From Deltaproteobacteria bacterium (GTDB taxonomy: Bacteria > Desulfobacterota > Binatia > UBA9968): 32,365 bases of DNA. Positions 16,923-25,398 of this stretch are shown in pieces; the stretch's first letter is position 1, and each line of letters starts with the position of its first letter. The DNA is taken from contig JACPAM010000251.1 of the NCBI GenBank assembly GCA_016180805.1, positions 1 to 32,365 on the forward strand, written 5' to 3'. Below the pieces are notes generated by a model. That model ran no database searches, was not told where the DNA came from, and was given only the letters and a program-made list of their open reading frames with translations. Made by a program: the position numbers and the translations under genes.

Positions 16923-17375
16923 TTAGTTTTGCTTCCTGGCGTCGATCAGGATGAAAGCGATGCGACAGGGCTTGTCGCTCCGGTTCGCCCAGCCGTGCCA
17001 GGTTGCGCGCTGGACCATCACCTCGCCCGCTTTCATGTGGACCTCCGAGTCGTCGAGCAGCATATCGACCTCGCCGTCCATGACGATGACGTAGTCGATC
17101 GTGTCCGTGCGATGCATGAAGGGCTCGGTCCCCGGCGGGAGCTCGAGGATCCGAAAGATCGTCCCATTCGGCCCCGGTGTCAAGTCCATCGGCTTCGCGG
17201 CGGGGTCTTTATCGCCGAAGAGGTCGGCCGGCATGGCATCGGTCGCCCAGATCAAGGCGTTGCCGATCTCTTGCGCCTTCACTCCCGGTTTCGCCTGGAT
17301 ATAGTCATCGGTGCCGACCACTGCTTTCCCGCGCGCGTCGTGGCTGGTTACGATACGGCGAATCTTGAATAGCAT
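16923..17375 (-). CDS. Single-domain cupin protein
   Basis: A 150-residue cupin. The barrel is at residues 75-145, with PFMHRTDTIDYVIVMDGEVDMLL as motif 1 and AGEVMVQRATWHGWANRS as motif 2, giving His residues and an acidic residue suited to one divalent metal. It resembles small cupins found beside hydrolase and TRAP genes, whose activity is unknown. It is the first gene of the minus-strand cluster that runs down to 9213, with only 3 nt to the hydrolase. It may isomerise, oxygenate or simply bind the substrate. Confidence 0.83.
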   Translation of the reverse strand: MLFKIRRIVTSHDARGKAVVGTDDYIQAKPGVKAQEIGNALIWATDAMPADLFGDKDPAAKPMDLTPGPNGTIFRILELPPGTEPFMHRTDTIDYVIVMDGEVDMLLDDSEVHMKAGEVMVQRATWHGWANRSDKPCRIAFILIDARKQN

Positions 17376-17520
17376 TTTCTGCTCCTCCGAACACGTGTTA
17401 ACTTATCTTTTTGGGGCGGAGAGTAGCCGAAACGATGCTTTTATGTCAAATCAACCTGCGGTTGTTCAGACAGGGCTGGACATTTTCTCGAACTTGGACT
17501 ATGCAGGGCTTGAACTTAAA

Positions 17521-17592
17521 GAGAGTTTCTAGTTTCGGGTCTCGGGTTTCTGGTTTAACACGAAACTTTAAACTCGAAACTCGCGACTGCGA
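17521..17592. repeat. TTTCGAGTTT-type low-complexity intergenic repeat
   Basis: The spacer before the amidase holds several variants of GTTTCGGGT and, on the other strand, ACTCGAAACT. AGTTTCGGGT at about 17529 pairs with ACTCGAAACT at about 17572 with one mismatch, giving a loose inverted repeat. It looks like a simple intergenic repeat; no function is apparent. Confidence 0.4.
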
Positions 17593-17623
17593 AAGCTAAC
17601 ACTGGAAAAAAGGAGAGAGTTCG

Positions 17624-19117
17624 ATGGCAATAGCGCCCTTTAGCCTTCTGGAGGCGACCATAGACGATATTCACAGCGCCTACAAATCTGGGCAGCTCAC
17701 ATCGCGCCAACTGGTCCGGATGTATCTTGATCGCATAGAGGCGCATGACAAGAAGGGCCCCGCCCTTAACGCGATCATTACGGTAAATTCCAAGGCTCTC
17801 GAAGAGGCAGAGCGGCTCGACGGCGCATTCAAGGCTTCGGGCCTTGTGGGTCCGCTTCACGGGATTCCGGTGATCATCAAGGATCAGGCCGACGCCAAAG
17901 GCATGCCGACAACGCTGGGCTCGGTGTTGTTCAAGGACTACTACCCGGATAGAGACGCCTTTGTCGTGGAGAAACTGAAAAAAGCCGGAGCGATCATTTT
18001 AGCCAAGGCCACCCTGGGTGAGTTGGGAGGCGGTGACACGCATGGCTCCCTTTTTGGATCCACACGGAACCCTTACGCGTTGGATCGAACGGCCGGCGGC
18101 TCCTCCGGCGGCTCCGCAGCGAGCGTTTCAGCAAACTTCTGCACAGCGGCGGTTGGACAGGAGGGCTTTGCGTCGATCCGCAGGCCGTCGATCTGGAATT
18201 CCATCGTCGGGATGCGGCCCACGGCCGGCCTTGTGAGCCGAGGCGGTGTTTATGCCGGCTGGCCGGATATTAACGGCTCTTTAGGGCCGATGGCCCGCAC
18301 GGTCAGGGACCTTGCTGCCCTGCTGGACGTCATGGTCGGTTATGATCCGGAGGATCCTCTTACCTCTAGGGGCGTCGGCCATGTTCCCGACAGCTACACA
18401 AAATTTCTCGACAAAAACGGCTTGAAAGGAGCGCGCATCGGCATCTTGCGCGAGTCGATGGGTTTTGACTCCGAGCCTGACTCGGAAGATTTCAAAAAAA
18501 TCACGGAAATTTTCGACCAAGCAGTTGCGGAACTGAAAGCGGCCGGCGCCGAGATCGTTGACCCGGTCGTCATTCCAAAGCTCAAGGAGTCGCTCGCGAC
18601 ACGACCGGGAAGCTTCACCAACGCGGAGGAATCGTTCAAGGTGTACTTTGGCAGGAGCACCGATCGCCCATTCAAGTCTCGCGAGGAGGCCATGCGGTCG
18701 CCGGACTTCGCTAACGTCGTCCGTGGCTCGCAAAACCGATTCAAGAGGGCCTTCGATCCAACCAAACACTACGAGTACCTTCTGGCGCGAGAGGAGCTGA
18801 CGATCAATCTCTTAAAGGTCATGGCGGATAACAGGCTTGACGCCATCGTGCACAAGGCCGTAGAGCACCAGCCGACGCTCATCAGGGACGGGGTGAACCC
18901 GCCTTACGTCGACCAGAAGGGAGCGCCGCATTTGAATACTTTCTTGGTGTTCGTTCCCACGATCGTGGTCCCCGCGGGATTTACGCGCGACAACCTTCCC
19001 GCCGGATTGAGCTTCCTGGGACGGCCCTACGACGATGGAAACATGATAAGGCTCGCGTACGCGTATGAGCAGGCGACCCACCATCGCCGGCCCCCAGCCA
19101 GCACGACCCCGCTTTAG
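17624..19117 (+). CDS. Amidase-signature family amidase
   Basis: A 497-residue amidase hydrolysing a C-N amide bond. The Ser-cisSer-Lys triad is complete: Lys86 in VIIKDQAD, Ser160 in GGSSGGS and the nucleophile Ser184 in FASIRRP, with the expected 24-residue spacing between the serines. The GTDTGGSIR segment of most amidases is changed to GQEGFASIR. The start is supported by AAGGAGAG nine bases upstream. No signal peptide is seen. It lies 31 nt before the gene for an ABC-type binding protein on the same strand, so the two may handle the same amide compound (inference). Confidence 0.93.
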   Translation: MAIAPFSLLEATIDDIHSAYKSGQLTSRQLVRMYLDRIEAHDKKGPALNAIITVNSKALEEAERLDGAFKASGLVGPLHGIPVIIKDQADAKGMPTTLGSVLFKDYYPDRDAFVVEKLKKAGAIILAKATLGELGGGDTHGSLFGSTRNPYALDRTAGGSSGGSAASVSANFCTAAVGQEGFASIRRPSIWNSIVGMRPTAGLVSRGGVYAGWPDINGSLGPMARTVRDLAALLDVMVGYDPEDPLTSRGVGHVPDSYTKFLDKNGLKGARIGILRESMGFDSEPDSEDFKKITEIFDQAVAELKAAGAEIVDPVVIPKLKESLATRPGSFTNAEESFKVYFGRSTDRPFKSREEAMRSPDFANVVRGSQNRFKRAFDPTKHYEYLLAREELTINLLKVMADNRLDAIVHKAVEHQPTLIRDGVNPPYVDQKGAPHLNTFLVFVPTIVVPAGFTRDNLPAGLSFLGRPYDDGNMIRLAYAYEQATHHRRPPASTTPL

Positions 19118-19148
19118 ACGATAGGCGCGAGGCCAAAAGGCGAGAGGC

Positions 19149-20120
19149 GTGAGGCTCGCACCATTTCTGATCATCGTTTGTTGCGTGCTGCTCCTGCCGA
19201 GCCAGCGGGCAACCGCGCAGGAGATGAAGCGTATCTACTACGGAACCTCGGCCTCGCCTTCGCATCTACCGGTATGGGTCGCAAAAGATGCGGGGTTTTT
19301 CGCCCGAAGAGGTCTGAACGTCGAGCCGGTGCATATTCGGGGCGGCTCGTTGATCACCTTGGCGATCATAACCGGCGATCTGCCCTTTTCTGGCGTGGGT
19401 GCGGAGTCGGTAGTGGCTGCGCGCGCGGCGGGAGGCGACGTGGTTTTGCTCGCCTGTCCTGTTGACGCAGACCCCGTTTACTTGATCACGCGCCCCGAAA
19501 TCAAGTCCCCCGCCGAACTCAAGGGCCAAGCAAGCGCCGTGACACGGTACGGATCGACCACACATTTCTACCTGCGGGCAGCGCTGAAACATGTCGGGCT
19601 CGATCCGGAACGAGATCTAATCATTATGCAGTTGGGCGCCGGCCCGGAGATGGCCGCTGCGTTGGAAAGTGGGCGCATCGCGGCCGCGGCCCTCACCACT
19701 CGCTACGCGATTCCTTTTTTGGAGCGGGGCTGGCCTGTGCTCGTCGACCTCAGCAAAACGGATCTGGTTTACCCTTCATCCTGCGTTACCAGCAGCCGCG
19801 CCTTTATTAGAGCAGAGCCGAAGACAACCGAGGATTTCCTCAGGGCCTATGTCGCGGGTATTGACTTGATTAGAAAAGACCGACAGTTCGCTGAGAAATC
19901 CTTTGCCAGATGGCTGCGGGAAAAGGATCCTGCGATCATCAAAAGATCGGTCGCGGCCTACGCGCGCCTGTTCAAGCCGGCTCCCTCGGTGCCGGACAAG
20001 GGGATCGAAAACGTAGTCAAAGATTTGATGAGGAAGCGACCTGAGTTCAAAGAATACCTAGGCTGGCTGGAGCCGTTCCGCGAAAACGGACCGCTGGAGA
20101 AAGCTTTGCGAGACAAGTAA
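19149..20120 (+). CDS. ABC transporter substrate-binding protein, NMT1/SsuA-like
   Basis: A 323-residue secreted protein of the NMT1/THI5/SsuA type: signal peptide (residues 1-23, cleavage near ATA-QE), then HLPVWVAKDAGFFARRGL, the classic motif of this family, and a TGDLPFSGVGAESVVAARAAG ligand-pocket segment. Such proteins deliver sulfonates, pyrimidine precursors or other small organics to an ABC permease, but no ATPase or permease gene lies nearby. It starts with GTG inside a short intergenic repeat (19138-19155) that also supplies GAGAGG as ribosome-binding site. It probably follows the amidase in one transcript. Confidence 0.9.
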   Translation: MRLAPFLIIVCCVLLLPSQRATAQEMKRIYYGTSASPSHLPVWVAKDAGFFARRGLNVEPVHIRGGSLITLAIITGDLPFSGVGAESVVAARAAGGDVVLLACPVDADPVYLITRPEIKSPAELKGQASAVTRYGSTTHFYLRAALKHVGLDPERDLIIMQLGAGPEMAAALESGRIAAAALTTRYAIPFLERGWPVLVDLSKTDLVYPSSCVTSSRAFIRAEPKTTEDFLRAYVAGIDLIRKDRQFAEKSFARWLREKDPAIIKRSVAAYARLFKPAPSVPDKGIENVVKDLMRKRPEFKEYLGWLEPFRENGPLEKALRDK

Positions 20121-20478
20121 TCTGAAGCAAAGAACGCAAACTGTCCGTCGTGTTAAGACCTGTCGCCGTTGCAGCACGCTTTTGCCATGCTCCCTTGATC
20201 GGGGTTAAAAAAACAACCCCTGTGGCCGGCTTTTCGGGAGCACGCCGGGAAATGAGCGGGCCTTCCGCCTCACGCCTCTTGCCTGTTTTGCAATTTTGCC
20301 CTATTTTTTAGCCACAGCTTACCTCGGCTGGGTCGTCCGATCCGGTCACATCTTTGATCCGCTTCCAGATTAGCTTGGACGGGCTCTCCCCGGCCGGGCT
20401 TTGTGGCTCGCCGTCAGGAGGGGTCCATTGCCAAGGCTGAAAGGCCCGAAGCCGACCTTAAATGAACCAGAGGCTTAG
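20121..20478. other. Intergenic region before the transhydrogenase operon
   Basis: These 358 nt hold no recognisable gene. Visible are a small hairpin at 20201-20220 (GGGGTT / AACCCC, loop AAAAAAAC, no T-tract), the reverse complement (20267-20284, one mismatch) of the mini-repeat at 19138-19155, and a strong AGGAGG at 20416-20421 placed before a 16-codon frame. That frame starts with TTG at 20428, and its TAG (20476-20478) directly abuts the ATG of the next gene. It may be a translational leader. The promoter was not identified. Confidence 0.4.
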
Positions 20479-21645
20479 ATGATCGTCGGAGTACCTGCCG
20501 GATCCCATCCGCATGAGCGGCGTGTTGCCCTGGTGCCCGCAGTCGTGCCGGTCTTGTCGAAAAATGGGCTCAAGGTTCTCGTGGAACATGGCGCTGGTGA
20601 GAAGGCAGGTTTTCCCGATACCGCGTACGAGAAACAAGGCGCCAGGATCGCAGTTGACAGGGCTCACCTTTTCTCCGAAGCCGGTATCATCGTTCGAACG
20701 CACGGTTTTGGGGCGAACTCTCCCGCTCGTAATGCTGATCTGGAGCTCCTTCACTCAGGCCAAGTTGTGCTGGGACTTCTGGATCCTTTAGCCAATCCCG
20801 AGTCTATAAGAGAACTTGCTGAAACGGGCGCGACAGCGTTCGCTCTGGAATTACTTCCCCGCGTCAGTCGGGCCCAATCCATGGACGCTTTGAGTTCCAT
20901 GGCGACGGTTGCAGGGTACAAGGCCGTTCTTCTGGCCGCCGGCTTACTGAAGAAAATGTTCCCCATGATGATCACCGCAGCCGGAACCATCACTCCCTCT
21001 CGCGTCTTTGTCATAGGGGCAGGAGTGGCAGGGCTTCAGGCCATCGCTACTGCACACCGTTTAGGCGCTGTAGTGCAGGCCTATGATGTCCGGCCGGCTG
21101 TCAAGGAACAGGTCGAGAGCCTGGGTGCGAAATTTGTCGAATTAGGGCTGGAAACTACGGAAGCAGAGACAACTGGCGGATACGCCAAGGCTATGGATGA
21201 GAATTTCTATCGCAGGCAGAGAGAGTTGATGACACGCGTGCTGGCGGAAAGTGATGTAGTCATCGCCACTGCGGCGGTTCCGGGAAAAAGAGCGCCCATA
21301 TTGATAACTCGGGAGATGGTCGAAGGAATGCGCAGTGGGTCTGTCATCATGGATTTAGCTGCTGAAACCGGAGGAAACTGTGAACTCACCAGTCCGGGAG
21401 AGACCGTGGAGGTCAACGGGGTCTCCATTGTGGGACCCGTTAACCTTCCCTCCACCATTCCGTACGACGCCAGCCAAATGTACGCGCGAAACATCGCGGC
21501 ATTTCTGCAACTGCTCGTAAAGAACGGGGAGCTTTACCTGGATTTCGAGGATCAAATTCTTCGAGAGACTTTAGTCACTCATAACAAGGAGGTGGTCCAC
21601 CCAAGATTGCGAGAATCCCTGGGCCTCGCTTCCGCCCCCGGTTAA
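20479..21645 (+). CDS. pntAA: NAD(P) transhydrogenase alpha subunit, NAD(H)-binding domain I
   Basis: A 388-residue soluble subunit corresponding to domain I of proton-translocating transhydrogenase (AlaDH/PNT family). It shows the N-terminal GVPAGSHPHERRVALVP, the Q-loop region TAEAETTGGYAKAM-like segment (ETTEAETTGGYAKAMDEN), the NAD-binding GAGVAGLQAIATAHRLGA with Asp at the end of the next strand (YDVRP), and VGPVNLPSTIPYDAS. It binds NAD(H) and exchanges hydride with domain III while protons cross the membrane. Its length matches the Rhodospirillum-type PntAA, which carries no membrane part. The membrane domain normally encoded by a separate pntAB gene is fused to the next protein instead. 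Confidence 0.95.
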   Translation: MIVGVPAGSHPHERRVALVPAVVPVLSKNGLKVLVEHGAGEKAGFPDTAYEKQGARIAVDRAHLFSEAGIIVRTHGFGANSPARNADLELLHSGQVVLGLLDPLANPESIRELAETGATAFALELLPRVSRAQSMDALSSMATVAGYKAVLLAAGLLKKMFPMMITAAGTITPSRVFVIGAGVAGLQAIATAHRLGAVVQAYDVRPAVKEQVESLGAKFVELGLETTEAETTGGYAKAMDENFYRRQRELMTRVLAESDVVIATAAVPGKRAPILITREMVEGMRSGSVIMDLAAETGGNCELTSPGETVEVNGVSIVGPVNLPSTIPYDASQMYARNIAAFLQLLVKNGELYLDFEDQILRETLVTHNKEVVHPRLRESLGLASAPG

Positions 21646-21680
21646 CCAGCGAAGCGAGGAATTGGCAGAAGTTTCCGCTT

Positions 21681-23483
21681 ATGACAACGGAACTTGAAAT
21701 CGGGCTCTACATCTTCATGCTTGCCGCATTTCTCGGCTATCATGTCATCTCCCGCGTGCCCCCTTTGCTGCACACGCCGCTGATGTCGGCTACCAATGCG
21801 ATTGCGGGCATTTCTCTGGTCGGTTCCGTGGTAGTTGCCGGAGCTAATTATGGACCTTTCAGCACGCTCCTGGGGTTTATCGCGGTGACCTGCTCCGCCA
21901 CCAATGTGGTAGGCGGGTTCCTCATCACGGACCGCATGCTGAAGATGTTTAAGACAGCCGAGGATCAAAATGCCCCACGCCGAGGCTTTGAATTCGACCC
22001 CAAAATGCTGCTGGCTTTGCCCGTGCTGGTCGTCGGCTTGTTGGTAGTGCTCTATGTCTACGAAGAAATCAGAGAAGACGCGGTTCATTTCGTTCGTGAG
22101 GTTCTGCCCACGCAGGCGTTGAGGTATTTCTACATTCTTTCCGCCGCTTTCTTCATTCTGGGACTCAAAGGGCTCAGCTCCCCCAAGTACGCCCGCAAGG
22201 GGATGTTTGGGGCCGAGTGCGGCATGTTGATGGCCGTTGTGGGAACGCTGTTCCACCACGAAATCGTCACTTATCAATGGATCATCATCGGGTTCATCAT
22301 CGGATCGATTGTCGGGGGGGCCATGGGACTGAAGATCCCGATGACCGCCGTGCCTCAACGTACAGCCCTTTCCCATTCACTCGGCGCACTGGCAGCCTGC
22401 CTGGTTGGAGTTTCCGAATACTTCCGTCATCATGGCGCACTCAGCAGGGTCGTAATGACCCCCCTCGGTTTTGAGGTGGTCGTCGGCGGCCTCACTTTTA
22501 CCGGAAGCCTCATGGCTGCTGCGAAGCTCCAGGGTCTGTTACCGGGACATCCCATCACATACAAGGGACAAAATATTTTCAATATCGGTCTGCTCGCGCT
22601 CATGGCAGGTAGCCTGATCTACATGATCATCGTGCCAACCGGGGGCATGTTGTTCTATGTCATGGTTGGCCTGGCATTCGTGTTCGGGTTTCTGTTGGTG
22701 ATTCCGATCGGGGCGGCCGACATGCCGGTGGTCATCGCGCTCCTGAATTCCTATGGCGGTCTCGCCGATGCCGCCATGGGCTTCGTGCTCATGAACAAAA
22801 TCCAGATCATCACCGGGTCCCTGGACGGGACCTCTGGTTTCCTTCTCTCTTTGCTCATGTGCAAGGCAATGAATCGCTCGGCCCTTAATGTCCTGTTTGG
22901 CGCCTTTGGTAAGGTTGAAAAGGAGACGACTGACCGGCAAGCGGAGGCGAAAGGGGCCGTGCGCAGCATCTCCCCTGAAGAGGTAACTGTTCTGTTAGAC
23001 AACGTGCGGTCCGTCGTCATCGTTCCCGGATATGGGATGGCGGTTGCACAGGCCCAGCATGGGGTTGCGGAGCTGGCGAAGCTGCTGATGAAGCGCGGCA
23101 TCAATGTGAAATACGCCATTCACCCGGTGGCCGGACGCATGCCCGGGCACATGAATGTCCTGCTCGCGGAGGCGAATGTCCCCTACGACCAATTGTACAC
23201 GATGGAGCAGATCAATCCGTACTTTGCCGAAGCCGATATCGCACTGGTGGTAGGAGCAAATGATGTAACCAACCCGGCCGCAAAGAATAACCGGAGCAGC
23301 CCGCTCTATGGAATGCCGATCCTGGAGGTCGACCGAGCGAAGTCGATCATCGTCCTCAAGCGTAGTCTGCGCCCGGGCTTTTCCGGTGTGGACAACGACC
23401 TCTACTACGACCCGAAGTGCATGATGCTTTTCGGCGACGCTAAGGAAAGTCTTAACAAGCTCTTTGCAGCTCTGAAGTCGTAG
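21681..23483 (+). CDS. pntB: NAD(P) transhydrogenase membrane and NADP(H) subunit, PntAB-PntB fusion
   Basis: A 600-residue protein, about 140 longer than a normal PntB. Residues 1-92 are the PntAB part, three membrane helices including HTPLMSATNAIAGI and CSATNVVGGFLITDRML. Residues 108-127 form an extra helix (MLLALPVLVVGLLVVLYVY) that links to PntB proper from about 147 (YFYILSAAFFILGLKGLSSP). The conserved membrane His is kept (His232, in LSHSLGALAA), as is the Asn region of the GFVLMN segment. Domain III has GYGMAVAQAQHGV, HPVAGRMPGHMNVLLAEA and VGANDVTNPAA for NADP(H) binding. It works with PntAA, encoded 35 nt upstream, to couple hydride transfer between NADH and NADP+ to proton flow. 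The fusion point is unusual. Confidence 0.93.
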   Translation: MTTELEIGLYIFMLAAFLGYHVISRVPPLLHTPLMSATNAIAGISLVGSVVVAGANYGPFSTLLGFIAVTCSATNVVGGFLITDRMLKMFKTAEDQNAPRRGFEFDPKMLLALPVLVVGLLVVLYVYEEIREDAVHFVREVLPTQALRYFYILSAAFFILGLKGLSSPKYARKGMFGAECGMLMAVVGTLFHHEIVTYQWIIIGFIIGSIVGGAMGLKIPMTAVPQRTALSHSLGALAACLVGVSEYFRHHGALSRVVMTPLGFEVVVGGLTFTGSLMAAAKLQGLLPGHPITYKGQNIFNIGLLALMAGSLIYMIIVPTGGMLFYVMVGLAFVFGFLLVIPIGAADMPVVIALLNSYGGLADAAMGFVLMNKIQIITGSLDGTSGFLLSLLMCKAMNRSALNVLFGAFGKVEKETTDRQAEAKGAVRSISPEEVTVLLDNVRSVVIVPGYGMAVAQAQHGVAELAKLLMKRGINVKYAIHPVAGRMPGHMNVLLAEANVPYDQLYTMEQINPYFAEADIALVVGANDVTNPAAKNNRSSPLYGMPILEVDRAKSIIVLKRSLRPGFSGVDNDLYYDPKCMMLFGDAKESLNKLFAALKS

Positions 23484-23534
23484 GTTATACGTGCCGAATA
23501 AATTAACAACAAGATGCGGTGGAAGGGTATAGCG

Positions 23535-23969
23535 ATGATAACTGTACGTGACATTTTACGGGCGAAGGGGGATCAGATTTGGTGGATCTCTCCAGATGCC
23601 ACTGTTTTTTCCGCGCTTGAATTGATGGCCGAAAAAAACGTCGGCGCATTAGTCGTGCTGGATGGAGAGACCCTCGCGGGCATTTTTTCAGAACGGGATT
23701 ACGCCAGGAAGGTTATTTTGAAAGGAAAAGCCTCGAAAGAAACAGCGGTAAGAGAAATCATGACATCTGAGGTGACTACTGTCCGTCCCGGGCAATCCGT
23801 AGATGAATGCATGGCGCTTATGACGGACAAGCGTATCCGTCACCTGCCTGTCTTCGAAGGAGAAAAATTGGTCGGCCTCATTTCGATCGGCGATGTGGTC
23901 AAAGCTGTCATCTCTGAACGCGAATTCGTCATTAAGCAGCTCGAGAATTACATCACTGGCGGACCGTAG
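23535..23969 (+). CDS. Tandem CBS-domain protein
   Basis: A 144-residue protein consisting of one CBS pair (Bateman module): CBS1 ends in LAGIFSERDYARKV, CBS2 in LVGLISIGDVVKAV, with VREIMTSEVTTVRP between them. Such stand-alone modules bind adenine nucleotides and often report energy state. I chose ATG 23535 because GGAAGGG lies eight bases upstream; an ATG at 23514 in frame has weaker support. It follows pntB by 51 nt and may be part of the transhydrogenase transcript, suggesting a link to nucleotide or redox state (inference). Confidence 0.9.
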   Translation: MITVRDILRAKGDQIWWISPDATVFSALELMAEKNVGALVVLDGETLAGIFSERDYARKVILKGKASKETAVREIMTSEVTTVRPGQSVDECMALMTDKRIRHLPVFEGEKLVGLISIGDVVKAVISEREFVIKQLENYITGGP

Positions 23970-24080
23970 AGCCGGACGACACCGCGATCCGGCTTGGAGC
24001 GTCTTGCAATCTACACCCGGGATAGGTTATGGGACACTAGCGGATAGAAGGATGAGGCTGAAAAAGTAAGGAGAGACCAC

Positions 24081-25106
24081 ATGTTTAAGGCACGAGCATG
24101 TCTGACCTTGGCGATTCTGTTTGCGTTCGGCGCACGGGTGGCGCCTGCCCCGGCCCAAGAGGCCTTTTTTAAAGGGAAGACGATGCGCATCGTTGTAGGT
24201 TTTTCCGCCGGGGGCGGCTTCGATAGCTATTCCCGCGCCATTGGGCGGCACATGGGCAAACACATTCCCGGTAATCCGACGATCATTGTGGAAAATATGA
24301 CGGGAGCGGCAAGCATTCTTTCAGCCAACCATCTGTACAGGATTGCGAAACCCGACGGTCTCACGATCGGCAACTTCCACGGCTTCCAGATCTTGAACCA
24401 GGTTTTGGGAGCTCCAGGGATTGAGTTTGACGCGCGCAAGTTCGAATGGCTCGGGGTGCCCGTACAAGATACCGGTGCCTGCGCTTTGGCCAGAGCGAGT
24501 GGCATTACCAGCCTCGAACAATGGAGGGCGGCAAAAACACCGGTTAAGCTCGGCGGCGTAGGGCCGGGAGACGCCTCCTATGGCATGGCCAGAGTCCTCA
24601 AAGAGGTCCTCGGCCTGCCGGTTCAGCCGATTCCAGGATATAAAGGGACTGCCGAGATTCGGCTCGCGGCCGAGAGCGGCGAGCTTGCCGGCGGCTGCTG
24701 GCAGTGGGAATCGATGAAGGTGATCTGGCGCAAGGCACTGGATGCCGGCGAGGTCAATGTAGTGATTCAGCTAGTTCCTAAAGCTCATCCAGAGCTTCCC
24801 AAGGTCCCGCTGGCCGTTAGCCTGGCAAAAACCGAGGAGGCTCGCCTGTTACTTCAGGCGGCGGTTCATGACCCAAACTCTATTACCCGGCCCTACTCGC
24901 TGCCCCCGGGCACGCCCAAAGATCGCGTCAAGCTTCTGCAGAAGGCCTTTATGGACTCCATGAAGGATCCAGAGTTCCTCGCCGACGCGAAAAAATCCAA
25001 GATGGATATCGACCCCGTACGAGGGGAAGAGGTGGAAAAGACCGTGGCAAGGTTCTTCAAACTTGATCCCGCTCTGGTAACCAGGCTGCGAGAGATTCTC
25101 AAATAA
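24081..25106 (+). CDS. TctC/Bug-family tripartite tricarboxylate transporter binding protein
   Basis: A 341-residue periplasmic protein with a signal peptide (about residues 1-25, cleavage near APA-QEA). The N-terminal FFKGKTMRIVVGFSAGGGFDSYSR and NPTIIVENMTGAASILSANHLYR are the Bug signature, with the ligand-pocket GGG..D..R. PGYKGTAEIRLAAESGEL and the C-terminal half are also typical. Bug proteins capture carboxylates for TctAB transporters or for sensing. No tctA/tctB is adjacent; the single TctA in the window is at 130-1632. AAGGAGAG lies upstream of the ATG. Orphan Bug genes are common, so separate partners are likely. Confidence 0.92.
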   Translation: MFKARACLTLAILFAFGARVAPAPAQEAFFKGKTMRIVVGFSAGGGFDSYSRAIGRHMGKHIPGNPTIIVENMTGAASILSANHLYRIAKPDGLTIGNFHGFQILNQVLGAPGIEFDARKFEWLGVPVQDTGACALARASGITSLEQWRAAKTPVKLGGVGPGDASYGMARVLKEVLGLPVQPIPGYKGTAEIRLAAESGELAGGCWQWESMKVIWRKALDAGEVNVVIQLVPKAHPELPKVPLAVSLAKTEEARLLLQAAVHDPNSITRPYSLPPGTPKDRVKLLQKAFMDSMKDPEFLADAKKSKMDIDPVRGEEVEKTVARFFKLDPALVTRLREILK

Positions 25107-25398
25107 CAGAGGAGAGTTCTGCCCTCTACCCTGGCACACATTCACTTTGACGCCCGCGAGGGACGAGGAGGAGGGTCGCGGACCTCTTTGTCCGCGACCG
25201 AGGGGAGCGCGAGCGAGGCTGCGGACGTCCGATTACAAACAGCACGACTCATGGCGCGAACCCATCGGCCGCAGCGGAGAGCGCGCTCCCCGAGGGAGCT
25301 TAGTCTATCGGCCGTGGTTCGACACAGCTCACCACTCTGAGACTGTCGGAGAGCGGCCTGACGGCTCGGCCCCCGAGGAGCTTTCCAGGGAATTGGGC
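25107..25398. other. Intergenic region with dispersed repeat copy 3
   Basis: The spacer between the tctC-like gene and the convergent TPM gene is almost filled by the repeat and its GC-rich flanks. A perfect 10-bp hairpin (GGTCGCGGAC, 25174-25183, with its complement at 25190-25199, loop CTCTTT) lies at the repeat edge and could act as a bidirectional end of transcription, although no clear T-tract follows. Confidence 0.5.
25193..25299 (+). repeat. Dispersed intergenic repeat, copy 3
   Basis: Reference copy of the element in this window. It consists of a 38-bp core identical to bases 1-38 in reverse, a middle part (GATTACA... CATCGGCCGCAG) shared with copies 2 and 4, and an end with GCTCCC / GGGAGC arms. 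A further block resembling CGGCCCCCGAGG(A/G)GCTTTC occurs downstream in both copy 3 (about 25368) and copy 4 (about 26589), so the family may be longer than the core. Confidence 0.88.

Noticed and set aside
20201-20220. Rho-independent terminator after the ABC binding protein
   Set aside because: The 6-bp stem is short and no T-tract follows on either strand.
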